56,733 bases of DNA, taken from positions 1 through 56,733 of the forward strand of contig NZ_LDNB01000025.1 in the NCBI RefSeq assembly GCF_001026695.1. The letters are read 5' to 3'. The notes below the pieces were generated by a model. The model was not told where the DNA came from. It did not search any database and saw only the letters and a program-made list of their open reading frames with translations. A program made the translations under genes and the position numbers. Source of the stretch: Neobacillus vireti (GTDB lineage Bacteria > Bacillota > Bacilli > Bacillales > Cytobacillaceae). Of this stretch, positions 14,635-22,367 are shown one piece after another; within the stretch, counting starts at the first letter, position 1, and the number at the start of each line of letters is the position of its first letter.

Positions 14635-14696
14635 GCTCTTTCCTAAATTCTTATTCCTTCTTGGTCGGACGAATAAGAACCGCTATTGGAAAGAGT
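14635..14696 (-). other. Nested hairpin in the nrfA 3' untranslated region
   Basis: Outer arms GCTCTTTCC (14635-14643) and GGAAAGAG (14688-14695) enclose a second inverted repeat, TTCTTATTC (14648-14656) and GAATAAGAA (14671-14679). On the minus strand it begins immediately after the nrfA stop codon, ahead of the real terminator. It could stabilise the mRNA or be a small RNA. Function unknown. Confidence 0.5.
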
Positions 14697-16148
14697 CTAT
14701 TTTTTTGGAACTGCTGGCACTACTGGCGCTTGGGCTGGGAAATAGCTGTTAACTGCGTGATCTTTTTTCTTCTCATTTACTTGCTCATCGGCAACAGCTT
14801 GTTTAACCTTTTCAATTTCCTTATCAAGCTCATCCATGTTGACGCCTTTTTTCACGAGCTCTTCTGTTGCTAGGCGAATGGCCTTGTTGGATTCCTCAAT
14901 TGAAATTCGCAGTGAATCCATTGATCCTTGCGGGTTATGGAAGCCGGCGGAGTTTTCAGCGGCAATGATATCCCAGAACCATTGTCCTTTACGCACAAAT
15001 TCTTGGGCTTGTTTAATTTTTTCCTGGCTCACGCCTGATGTAATCATTTTGTTTACATAGTAATGGGCTGAAGTGGAAATATCTTGGGCATCATGTAATC
15101 CCTTCACATTTGCATCTTGAATTTCAATTACTCGATCCTTTAGTTTGTCTAAATCACGGTCACCGTGACATTGTCCACAAGATGTTTGCATCGTTTTAAG
15201 CGGTGAAGTCCACCAGTGTGAGGTGATTTTTCTTTTTCCATCCACACGTTCGTATGGCATATGGCAGTCGGCACAGGATACATTTGCTTTTCCGTGTGTG
15301 CCTGATAAGTGTGTTTCAAATTCAGGATGCTGTGCTTTTAACATCGGTGTGCCGGAAATATTACTGATCCAGTCTTTCTCAAAACCGTTTTCTTTTGCGA
15401 TTGTGCTATAGTATTCATACATATCTTCAGGCTTAAAGCCTTTTGTCCACGGATAGGTAACCTCACTATTATTGGCAGCAAAGTAATATTCATCATGGCA
15501 CTGGCCGCACACATAGCTGCGCATTTCGTTTTTGGTTGGATTCGACACATCGACACCTTTTGCTTTCAAGGCTTTAAAAAGACTAGGACGTGTAACACGT
15601 AAATCCATTGTTTTCGGGTCATGGCAGTCAGAACAGCCGATTGGCGAGTGACCCATCGCTTCGCCTTTAGGCCAAATATCTTTGTTAAAATTAGCGCCCC
15701 AATAGCTGTCGCCCATTTCTTCAATCATTTTCGGAACAGCTGTTGATTTACAGGTATAGCAAGAGCCAACAGACTTGTCAGTAATCCTCTTTACGCTGCG
15801 GATATCCTCTAAGGCGTATGTGTGACCGCGATCTTCATTGTATTCAGTTGCAAAACCATAGCCATTAAAAAGAATTGGTAACAATGGCTCCTTGTCCGGG
15901 TCAAATTTACTCCTTTTTACTGAGCCGCCGTATTTTGTATCTTCCATCTTTTCATTTTTCTTGTAGCTGTTATATTGAAGCGGAAATAAGTCCTTGAACG
16001 CTTCATTGCTAATTTCTTCTGCTGAAAGGCCTGTCGTCTTCTTATCTGCTGCCGCAGCTGTTTTTTCACCGGAATCATTGCTGCAGCCGGTGATCATCAA
16101 CACAAATGCCAGCAGAAGAAGATATGCCCCATATCGGATCCTTCCCAT
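14697..16148 (-). CDS. nrfA: Cytochrome c nitrite reductase, pentaheme catalytic subunit
   Basis: The product reduces nitrite to ammonium with six electrons, outside the cytoplasmic membrane. The 483-residue preprotein has a lipoprotein signal (MLITGC, Cys22). It has five haem-binding motifs: CYTCK (130-134), the Lys-ligated active-site haem typical of NrfA, then CSDCH (172), CGQCH (214), CADCH (292) and CGQCH (324). The expected active-site residues follow family patterns: Glu220/Tyr221 in CHDEYYF and His285 in SGTHG. It starts 3 nt after the nrfH stop codon, so the two form one unit. It receives electrons from NrfH and, through it, from menaquinol. Confidence 0.97.
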   Translation of the reverse strand: MGRIRYGAYLLLLAFVLMITGCSNDSGEKTAAAADKKTTGLSAEEISNEAFKDLFPLQYNSYKKNEKMEDTKYGGSVKRSKFDPDKEPLLPILFNGYGFATEYNEDRGHTYALEDIRSVKRITDKSVGSCYTCKSTAVPKMIEEMGDSYWGANFNKDIWPKGEAMGHSPIGCSDCHDPKTMDLRVTRPSLFKALKAKGVDVSNPTKNEMRSYVCGQCHDEYYFAANNSEVTYPWTKGFKPEDMYEYYSTIAKENGFEKDWISNISGTPMLKAQHPEFETHLSGTHGKANVSCADCHMPYERVDGKRKITSHWWTSPLKTMQTSCGQCHGDRDLDKLKDRVIEIQDANVKGLHDAQDISTSAHYYVNKMITSGVSQEKIKQAQEFVRKGQWFWDIIAAENSAGFHNPQGSMDSLRISIEESNKAIRLATEELVKKGVNMDELDKEIEKVKQAVADEQVNEKKKDHAVNSYFPAQAPVVPAVPKK

Positions 16149-16151
16149 TTT

Positions 16152-16664
16152 TTAAAATCCTCCCTTATTTTCTAATAATTCTCCTGATTTAGGTGGCTTA
16201 TTATAATGGTCATCTTTAAAGCCTTTCCCATGTGGAACTGTTTTGTGACAGGAAATACACATATCCTTTGCGTCATGTGAGACATTGCTGAGCGTACTCT
16301 TGTGGCACGAGATACAGTTATCATTCATGATATCCTTTGTGCGGTCCGTCGCCTGGATTACATCCGGAATATCGTCTGTTCCGAGTGTGTTGAAATAAAT
16401 ATGTGTCATCCCGGCGCGGCCTTTAAAAAATAACTTTCCGATCTCGCTCTTGTGCGGTAAATGACAATCATTACACTGCAAATCGGAATGAGTTGAATCC
16501 ACGAATGACGAATAAACGGATTTCATCGTATGACAGTTTTGACAAAATCCAGGTGAATCCAAGTAAGCCATTGTTTTGACTGTCGAAAATGATAAAAACA
16601 CGCCGATAAGTAGCGCTAAGACAATTAAAAACTTTTTGTCCATCTTTAGAAGCTTTTTAAACAT
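16152..16664 (-). CDS. nrfH: NrfH tetraheme quinol dehydrogenase
   Basis: A membrane-anchored NapC/NirT-family cytochrome of 170 residues that oxidises menaquinol and passes electrons to NrfA. One N-terminal transmembrane helix (about residues 11-34) is followed by four haem motifs: CQNCH (41-45), CNDCH (64-68), CISCH (117-121) and CISCH (136-140). The MxxKxxY-like MKSVYSSF after the first haem is typical of the NrfH family. ATG 16664 is chosen because GGGAGGTG lies just upstream. A 105-bp gap separates it from the exported-protein gene upstream, and the three probably form one transcript. Confidence 0.94.
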   Translation of the reverse strand: MFKKLLKMDKKFLIVLALLIGVFLSFSTVKTMAYLDSPGFCQNCHTMKSVYSSFVDSTHSDLQCNDCHLPHKSEIGKLFFKGRAGMTHIYFNTLGTDDIPDVIQATDRTKDIMNDNCISCHKSTLSNVSHDAKDMCISCHKTVPHGKGFKDDHYNKPPKSGELLENKGGF

Positions 16665-16769
16665 TATTTCACCTCCCATGAATAATCTGGATACTATCTA
16701 TTTATTTATTAAAGTACCTTGAAGGCACCTTAATCCCAATGGAATCACGCCATATGACGCTTTGTTTTT

Positions 16770-17576
16770 TTACTGTCTTTCCCTTCGATTTCTTATCAGA
16801 AGGGTCAAGGCAGCCACAGATAGAACACTAATTCCGCTAAATGCGCTAACGGCAATAATTGTGGATTTCTTATTCTCGTTTACTTTTACTTCAGTTGAAT
16901 CATTTAAAAGTTCTGTGGTCGGCTTCGTTTCGGTGCGTTCATATGTTAAAGTGAAGTTTTTTTCTGCGCCCGCTTTTACCTCCTGGAAAAGGTAGGAGGA
17001 AATATTAGCTGCTTCACCATGATTCTGGTTTTCATTAGGAGTCGGTGTGAGCTTGAATTTTTTTGCCTTAGACGGCTTTGTAAAGGTGACATTGACGATG
17101 CCAATGTCAGCAAAGCTTTTAAACTGATACGCTAAGGTCTTTTTAACCTTATTCACCTTTAGGCTGTCTGTATAAAATTCAATAACAAATTTATAGCGTT
17201 CATTCGGACCGATCTCTTCACTTGTTGTCCAGGAAATCGTTTCTTTTTCACGGTCGATGGCATATTCGATTTCATAGGTCGTTCGTAAATCGCTTGAGTA
17301 ATCTGCCACATAGCCAATTCGGAAGTTTTTCTCCCCCATTGGCAGCGGTATTTCAATTAGCCCTTTTTGCGGCCGATCGGACGTATTTACCATTGACCCC
17401 TGATAACCAATTAACAGCGGTGGATAATCTTTTTGTTGATCATTTGAATGATAAGCATACTCCGGCATGAGTTGAATCGTCAGCTCTTCCATGCTTAAAA
17501 TTTTACTCTCAGCGAAGCTAACCGAAGGAAACATAAAGGCCAGAATGATGCTACCGATAAAAAGGTATTTTTTCAT
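16770..17576 (-). CDS. Exported, C-terminally anchored protein of the nrf cluster
   Basis: A protein of about 268 residues that I do not recognise beyond its topology. An N-terminal signal peptide (MKKYLFIGSIILAFMFPSVSFAES) is followed by about 200 residues of mostly beta-rich extracytoplasmic sequence. A single C-terminal helix (STIIAVSAFSGISVLSVAALTLLI) and basic tail (RNRRERQ) then anchor it. It contains no Cys or CxxCH motif, so it is not a cytochrome. Position as first gene before nrfHA, downstream of FNR/Rex-like sites, suggests a role in assembly or function of the nitrite reductase. That is inferred from context only. GGGAG precedes ATG 17576. Confidence 0.72.
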   Translation of the reverse strand: MKKYLFIGSIILAFMFPSVSFAESKILSMEELTIQLMPEYAYHSNDQQKDYPPLLIGYQGSMVNTSDRPQKGLIEIPLPMGEKNFRIGYVADYSSDLRTTYEIEYAIDREKETISWTTSEEIGPNERYKFVIEFYTDSLKVNKVKKTLAYQFKSFADIGIVNVTFTKPSKAKKFKLTPTPNENQNHGEAANISSYLFQEVKAGAEKNFTLTYERTETKPTTELLNDSTEVKVNENKKSTIIAVSAFSGISVLSVAALTLLIRNRRERQ

Positions 17577-17615
17577 TTCAATACTCCCTTTTCTAAGCAA
17601 AATTTGTGGATAAAA

Positions 17616-17631
17616 TGTGAACGCATTCACA
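17616..17631. promoter_or_regulatory. Rex-type (or FNR-type) operator upstream of the nrf cluster
   Basis: TGTGAACGCATTCACA fits the Rex core TGTGAA-N4-TTCACA exactly. It also fits the FNR/CRP core TGTGA-N6-TCACA. It lies 40 bp before the first start codon. A further 14-bp palindrome, AAGTGTGTTCACTT, is at 17653-17666. Confidence 0.65.
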
Positions 17632-17741
17632 TAACGTTCTAGAAAAAGTGCCAAGTGTGTTCACTTAGCAAAAAGTGGTATTCATGGAATGGGATTTTTA
17701 AATCCATATCTCATTTAAACCATGTTAAACTACTCCCCATC

Positions 17742-17757
17742 TGTGACCTACTTCACA
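17742..17757. promoter_or_regulatory. FNR-type activator site upstream of the nrf cluster
   Basis: TGTGACCTACTTCACA is a perfect TGTGA-N6-TCACA FNR site. A weak -10-like TTTAAA lies at 17719-17714 on the minus strand, placing the site near -42. This is the position expected for activation by an oxygen-sensing Fnr. The rest of the 17577-17914 gap shows no gene. Confidence 0.68.
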
Positions 17758-17914
17758 CAATAAATTGTAGTTGTTGCTAAAATGTGAACATGGGTTTTCT
17801 TCTATTTTCATGTTGTTTTTATTTAGAAATTGATGTTCCAAGTGATTTAAGAAAATCTTTTTAAAAATACTCACAAAAAAATCTCCCAACAAATTGTTGA
17901 GAGATTTAATAGGT

Positions 17915-18079
17915 TTATTCTTGATGCATTTTGGATTTTACTGGCTGACCGCCTGATTGTTCATATTTCTTTTTTGCTTTTTTGACAAGGTCAAAATCCT
18001 GGCCGAGTTCGAGATCTTGATTATTGATTCCATTTCGAGTTTTTTGTTCTGGATTTTGTTGTTTGGACCTTTTTTTCAA
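17915..18079 (-). CDS. Small hydrophilic protein, 54 residues, unrecognised
   Basis: A TTG-initiated frame with a strong ribosome binding site (AGGAGG, 8 nt before the start) encodes a charged, Lys/Gln-rich peptide. It starts MKKRSKQQNPEQKTRNG, continues with DLELGQDFDLVKKAKKKYEQS and ends SKMHQE. It begins 17 nt after the ytzC stop codon, so the two are likely co-transcribed. It has no hydrophobic segment or cysteine. The composition recalls small spore-associated proteins, but I cannot assign a family. A T-rich hairpin (CTCCCAACAAATTGTTGAGAG) follows at 17882-17902 as a likely terminator. Confidence 0.6.
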   Translation of the reverse strand: MKKRSKQQNPEQKTRNGINNQDLELGQDFDLVKKAKKKYEQSGGQPVKSKMHQE

Positions 18080-18095
18080 GAAGTTTCTCCTCCTC

Positions 18096-18359
18096 TTAAT
18101 GGTCTTTTAATATCATTGAGTTTTGCAGTTGCTGCAGCTGAAGTCTCTTCCTATGGAGCTGCTCCCGCTGCTGCGAATTTGCAAAATGGGCCATTTTGGC
18201 GATATCACCGTAAGTGTCTTCGAGCACCTGTAAGGCTTGTGTATAATTATCATCGTTATATTGTTCTTGGAGGCTGCTTTGTTTGTATTGTTCCTCAGCA
18301 AATCGAATAGCATCCTCACACTGCTGCATCAGGTTATCCATTGAATCTCGAGTAGCCAT
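18096..18359 (-). CDS. ytzC: DUF2524 family protein YtzC
   Basis: An 87-residue helical protein beginning MATRDSMDNLMQQCEDAIRFAEEQYKQ, rich in Gln and charged residues. It has a probable C-terminal coiled coil (SQQREQLHRKRLQLQQLQNSM). It matches B. subtilis YtzC (DUF2524) in length, sequence and position upstream of ytqA. The function is unknown. It is transcribed divergently from ytqA and probably together with the 54-residue gene below it. Confidence 0.85.
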   Translation of the reverse strand: MATRDSMDNLMQQCEDAIRFAEEQYKQSSLQEQYNDDNYTQALQVLEDTYGDIAKMAHFANSQQREQLHRKRLQLQQLQNSMILKDH

Positions 18360-18549
18360 TTAAGAACCCCCTTCAATCCCTGCTATGAAGCATACTGCTT
18401 CATTTCTTATTGTGTTCTCCATTCTTTTTCCTATTACAGAAACCGAAGGATAATTTTTTACCAACTTTCTTTGAAACAATTACAATTGGATAAGGCTTGG
18501 CTTCATGTTAAAATTGTTTTTATGTAAAATTAAAAGGAGGTTTTCTGAC

Positions 18550-19509
18550 ATGCTTCAGACAAAACCTTTTCGATATGCAGCCGATGATAAACGGTACCAT
18601 ACCTGGAATTACCATCTGCGCGGGCATTTCGGTCATAAGGTGTTTAAAATAGCACTTGATGGCGGCTTTGATTGTCCGAATCGTGATGGTACAGTTGCTC
18701 ATGGGGGCTGTACCTTCTGCAGTGCAGCCGGTTCAGGTGATTTTGCTGGTAATCGTGTCGAGACACTGGAAACACAATTTAATGAGATTAAAGAAAAAAT
18801 GCACACAAAATGGAAAGATGGCAAGTACATGGCCTACTTCCAGGCTTTCACGAATACTCATGCACCCGTTGAAGTTCTTCGTGAAAAATACGAAACCGTT
18901 CTTAAGCAGGAAGGCGTCGTCGGTTTGTCGATTGCCACTCGTCCAGATTGCTTGCCCGATGATGTCGTCGAATATTTAGCGGAATTAAACAAACGGACGT
19001 ATTTATGGGTTGAGCTCGGGCTTCAGACTGTGCATGAACGCACCGCGCTTCTTATCAATCGCGCCCATGATTTCCAGAGTTATATTGACGGTGTTAATAA
19101 ACTAAGAAAGCATGGAATTCGGATTTGCACTCATATAATTAATGGACTGCCGCTTGAGTCGGATGAAATGATGATGGAAACGGCTCGTGAAGTTGCTAAA
19201 TTAGACGTGCAGGGAATTAAGATTCATTTGCTCCATCTTTTAAAAGGCACACCGATGGTCAAGCAATATGAAAAAGGCATGCTTGAATTTCTAACACTAC
19301 AGGACTATGTCAACTTAGTATGTGACCAATTGGAGATTTTACCACCGGAAATGATTGTTCACCGAATTACAGGGGACGGACCGATTGACTTGATGATCGG
19401 ACCAATGTGGAGTGTGAATAAGTGGGAAGTATTAAATTCCATTGATGCAGAACTAAAGCGTAGAAACAGCTGGCAGGGTAAATTTTATCAAGGGGAATTG
19501 AACCAATGA
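18550..19509 (+). CDS. ytqA: Radical SAM protein YtqA (tRNA wobble-uridine modification)
   Basis: A 319-residue radical SAM enzyme. The cluster-binding region is CPNRDGTVAHGGCTFC (about residues 39-54), with spacing wider than the classical CxxxCxxC, as in the TIGR01212/YtqA family. Family motifs GLQTVHERTALLINRAHDF and HIINGLPLESDEMMMETAREV follow. B. subtilis YtqA has been reported to act in the pathway converting carboxymethylaminomethyl-uridine at tRNA position 34 (proposed name MnmL). I rely on memory for this. AAAGGAGG precedes ATG 18550. Its stop codon overlaps the start of ytqB (ATGA), consistent with consecutive steps. Confidence 0.85.
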   Translation: MLQTKPFRYAADDKRYHTWNYHLRGHFGHKVFKIALDGGFDCPNRDGTVAHGGCTFCSAAGSGDFAGNRVETLETQFNEIKEKMHTKWKDGKYMAYFQAFTNTHAPVEVLREKYETVLKQEGVVGLSIATRPDCLPDDVVEYLAELNKRTYLWVELGLQTVHERTALLINRAHDFQSYIDGVNKLRKHGIRICTHIINGLPLESDEMMMETAREVAKLDVQGIKIHLLHLLKGTPMVKQYEKGMLEFLTLQDYVNLVCDQLEILPPEMIVHRITGDGPIDLMIGPMWSVNKWEVLNSIDAELKRRNSWQGKFYQGELNQ

Positions 19510-20078
19510 AAATGGAGCGTATTCTTCCGTTTGCGAAAAATTTACTCGAAAAAGCTGTTCAACCCGGTGATGTTGTCGTCGATGCGACAGTTGGAAATGG
19601 CCATGATACCGTGTTTTTGGCGGGGCTTGTTGGAGACAACGGGAAAGTTTACGGATTTGACGTGCAAAAAGAGGCAATCCTAGCAACAAAGGAGCGCTTG
19701 GCGACTCATGGCTTGTCAGAGCGGGTGACCATTTTTCACGAAGGACACGAACAGCTTTCGGCAAAAATCCCAACTGCTGATCAGCAAAACATTACCGGAG
19801 CGATTTTTAATCTAGGTTATTTGCCTGGCAGCGATAAATCCATTGTTACTCAACCAGATACAACAATTGCCGCAATCGAGCAGTTATTGGAAATGATGGC
19901 ACCAGAGGGAATTATTGTCCTTGTTATTTACCACGGGCACGAACAAGGTGCTGTGGAGCGGGACATCCTTCTTCAATTCTGCCAACATTTAGACCAAAAA
20001 AAAGCACATGTGCTGCAATACCAATTTATCAATCAGCAAAATAACCCGCCGTTTATTGTGGCGCTTGAAAAACGTTAA
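19506..20078 (+). CDS. mnmM: SAM-dependent tRNA methyltransferase YtqB/MnmM
   Basis: A 190-residue class I methyltransferase. Motif I is VVVDATVGNGHDTVFLA (about residues 23-39), then VYGFDVQKEAI. A family-specific GAIFNLGYLPGSDKSIVT and LVIYHGHEQGAVERD complete it. YtqB orthologues in B. subtilis and S. aureus have been identified as MnmM, which methylates 5-aminomethyl-2-thiouridine at the wobble position of tRNA. The ATG overlaps the ytqA stop codon by 4 nt, indicating translational coupling of the two tRNA-modification genes. It shares a terminator with convergent ytpB. Confidence 0.88.
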   Translation: MKMERILPFAKNLLEKAVQPGDVVVDATVGNGHDTVFLAGLVGDNGKVYGFDVQKEAILATKERLATHGLSERVTIFHEGHEQLSAKIPTADQQNITGAIFNLGYLPGSDKSIVTQPDTTIAAIEQLLEMMAPEGIIVLVIYHGHEQGAVERDILLQFCQHLDQKKAHVLQYQFINQQNNPPFIVALEKR

Positions 20079-20101
20079 AACCAGGCTTCATTCGCCTGGT
20101 T
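20079..20101. terminator. Bidirectional terminator, ytqB / ytpB
   Basis: AACCAGGC / GCCTGGTT stem with a 7-nt loop and TTTTTT on the plus side, between convergent stop codons. Confidence 0.85.
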
Positions 20102-20103
20102 TT

Positions 20104-21186
20104 TTATTTCATCATAAGTCTTGTCACAAACGCTGGAACAAATTTTTGCACTGAGCGGTAGGCGCGTCCGTTGAAATAAAAGAAATAACTGACCCATCCG
20201 CCTGATTTTATGATTCCCTTTGCCAGTTTGCGGACATTTTTCTGTTTTCGAACCTTGGAATCCGACAAATAAATTCCTAACAACCCTCGATTAATTAGCT
20301 GATGGAATTTCTGATGCGGAAGGTACTCTGTATGCCTGTCCGCTTCCACAACAAAATGCTTTAGCCGTTGAAAAAGTGTTTCCTGATTGTCATAATACGA
20401 ACAAAAATTTAAGTCTCCTCCGGCCATATCCTCCTCTTGATCAATAAAATAATCCAAGAGAATATGGAGACCTTGAATATAAGGGAAATAGCCGTTACGA
20501 ATATTTTCGGCATCACTTGCCTGAAAATCTTCCCTTATTGCATACGATATTAAACAAAAAATCCCTAGTGTTGAGCCCGAGCAAGCCGAGAACTCATACC
20601 ATTCCATTTCAGGGAGGCGATTTTGGTGTTGATGAAACCAATTTTCCAGACGTGGTACCCGCTCTTCTTGTACGACATGCTTATGGATCTGTAAATCACA
20701 ATAGTACTGGCAGAGCTCCTGAAGATAATCTTTGATTAAATCATAATGCTCTATCTCTTTAAGAACAGAACGACATGTCTCCGATAAATCATGCAGATAA
20801 TTCCCATCATCTTGATCCTCACGAAGCCGGTAATAGTTTTTCCTATCAGCCCTAAGTATAAGTGCATCTGCCATCGACTCATGAAGGGCGGCAAAGTCCT
20901 CAGGATCAAGCGATGTGCTTCGGTCACAAAGATTATCTAAATAATCACTAATCGTTTGATAAGCGACGATAAACTTGACTGCTTTCTTATAATCCGCGCC
21001 AGCAGTAAGCGCTAAGATTGCTCCACCTTCACAGTGAAATGTTTTTTGCTCAATACTGGCAAGCGCCTGAGTTCGTAACTCAGAATTCGGAATTTTTTCA
21101 GCCCGGCTTTTCCAATAAGCCAATTCTTGATGGACTGCTGGAAGAATTTTGCGGTATACCCTGGACATAAGGGTGATTGGCATCAT
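20104..21186 (-). CDS. ytpB: Tetraprenyl-beta-curcumene synthase YtpB
   Basis: About 360 residues, of the DUF2600/YtpB class of terpene synthases. In B. subtilis YtpB cyclises tetraprenyl diphosphate (C35) to tetraprenyl-beta-curcumene, a precursor of the sesquarterpenes found in spores. The protein is almost all helical. An Asp-rich DYLDNLCDRSTSLDPEDF segment (about residue 84) is the likely metal-diphosphate site, and DYFIDQEED.AGGDLNFCSYY matches the family. The start is uncertain: ATG 21186 is listed, but TTG at 21195 is closer to the AAAGGAAAGG ribosome binding site. ytpA lies upstream in the same direction, with a dispersed repeat between them. Confidence 0.88.
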   Translation of the reverse strand: MMPITLMSRVYRKILPAVHQELAYWKSRAEKIPNSELRTQALASIEQKTFHCEGGAILALTAGADYKKAVKFIVAYQTISDYLDNLCDRSTSLDPEDFAALHESMADALILRADRKNYYRLREDQDDGNYLHDLSETCRSVLKEIEHYDLIKDYLQELCQYYCDLQIHKHVVQEERVPRLENWFHQHQNRLPEMEWYEFSACSGSTLGIFCLISYAIREDFQASDAENIRNGYFPYIQGLHILLDYFIDQEEDMAGGDLNFCSYYDNQETLFQRLKHFVVEADRHTEYLPHQKFHQLINRGLLGIYLSDSKVRKQKNVRKLAKGIIKSGGWVSYFFYFNGRAYRSVQKFVPAFVTRLMMK

Positions 21187-21240
21187 GGAAAACAACAACC
21201 TTTCCTTTTATTAAAAATTTCCATATTGAACTTTGAAAAC

Positions 21241-21385
21241 TGTCCAGCTTCAGCGACCAGCGGCTAGTGGACTTCGCTCTTCTCCCTACGATAAGTCAAC
21301 ATCGGTTCGCTCCGCTCACCTTGTTTCCTTTATCTCAGTCGAAGCGCTCCAGTCCATACGCCGCTAAACAGTCGCTTACGCTTTT
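21241..21385 (-). repeat. Dispersed GCGCAAGCGCC element, copy 1 (inverted)
   Basis: Read on the minus strand it runs from AAAAGCGTAAGCGACTGTT (21385) through GAGATAAAGGAAACAAGGTG and TTGACTTATCGTAGGG to GCTGGACA (21241). It is a diverged inverted copy of 22887-23033. It occupies the whole ytpA-ytpB gap and contains several short internal palindromes. No coding capacity is visible. Confidence 0.85.
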
Positions 21386-21386
21386 C

Positions 21387-22190
21387 CTAAACGATATATC
21401 CAATTGCTTTTAATTGACTCAAAACAAAATCTTTTGCGTATTCAAAGACCTCTTCGCGCTCCGGTTCATTAAAAATTTCATGGTAGCATTTCGGCCATTC
21501 CTTAAATCTCTTTTCAGATAATGGCACATGATTAAACCATTCCCTAACGGTCGTTTTATTGACGATTTTGTCATCTCCGCCCTGCATGACCAGCATGGGG
21601 ATATCTTGTGTTTTTCCGAGTTCAAGGAACGCTTGCTTCATCGCTGCAGCAAGTTCACGATACCATCTAACAGATATCTTTGTCACGTAAAGCGTATCAT
21701 TCGAATCCGCTTCTCTTACGTCTTCATTTCTAGTCGCCATTTGGACAGTCAATCCTGAATTCATTCGAAGTGAAGGAAAAACCAAATTCAACACATGGGA
21801 TAGCGCATCTAAGAATTTAGAAGGGGAATGGACCAGTCCTAAACACGGGGAAGATAGAATCACCCCTGCGACATTTAACCTCTCTTCCTGAAGTAAGCGA
21901 ATCGAGATTAATCCGCCCATACTGTGTCCAAGTAAAAAGACAGGCAAGTCATAACGGTAGGCAGCTTGGACCCAATCCTTTACCTCATAGATATATTCAT
22001 CGAAGGAATCGATATGGCCGCGGTTGGCTCTGGTTGTCATCCCTTGCCCTGGAAGGTCAGCCATAATGACATGAAAGCCTGATAAACGCCACATTTCAAT
22101 CAGCCAGCCATATCGGCCATGGTGTTCCATTGCGCCATGAACAATGACGATTACTCCCTTCGCTTCCCCTTCAGCTTCCCACTTCCACAT
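21387..22190 (-). CDS. ytpA: Alpha/beta-hydrolase YtpA (lysophospholipase-like)
   Basis: A 267-residue serine hydrolase of the monoglyceride lipase / lysophospholipase type. The nucleophile elbow is GHSMGG (about residue 90). VIVIVHGAMEHHGRY forms the oxyanion-hole region. MQGGDDKIVN carries the likely acid and KCYHEIFNE the likely His. B. subtilis YtpA is implicated in making the phospholipid antibiotic bacilysocin. AGGGGG precedes the ATG. It is divergent from ytoA, and this gene pair is bracketed by inverted copies of a dispersed repeat. Confidence 0.88.
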   Translation of the reverse strand: MWKWEAEGEAKGVIVIVHGAMEHHGRYGWLIEMWRLSGFHVIMADLPGQGMTTRANRGHIDSFDEYIYEVKDWVQAAYRYDLPVFLLGHSMGGLISIRLLQEERLNVAGVILSSPCLGLVHSPSKFLDALSHVLNLVFPSLRMNSGLTVQMATRNEDVREADSNDTLYVTKISVRWYRELAAAMKQAFLELGKTQDIPMLVMQGGDDKIVNKTTVREWFNHVPLSEKRFKEWPKCYHEIFNEPEREEVFEYAKDFVLSQLKAIGYIV

Positions 22191-22367
22191 TTTTATTTCC
22201 CCCTAGAAAAGTTATATTTCATTTTACCATAGATGAACGATGGACCTGCAAAATCAGACACACCGATCATAATGGACAAATTGGCTTCATTTAAAAAGTT
22301 AAACCTTTTGAAAAGTACCTATCGTTTTCGCTACAATAGAACTATCACTCATAAAGGAGCGAAACGA

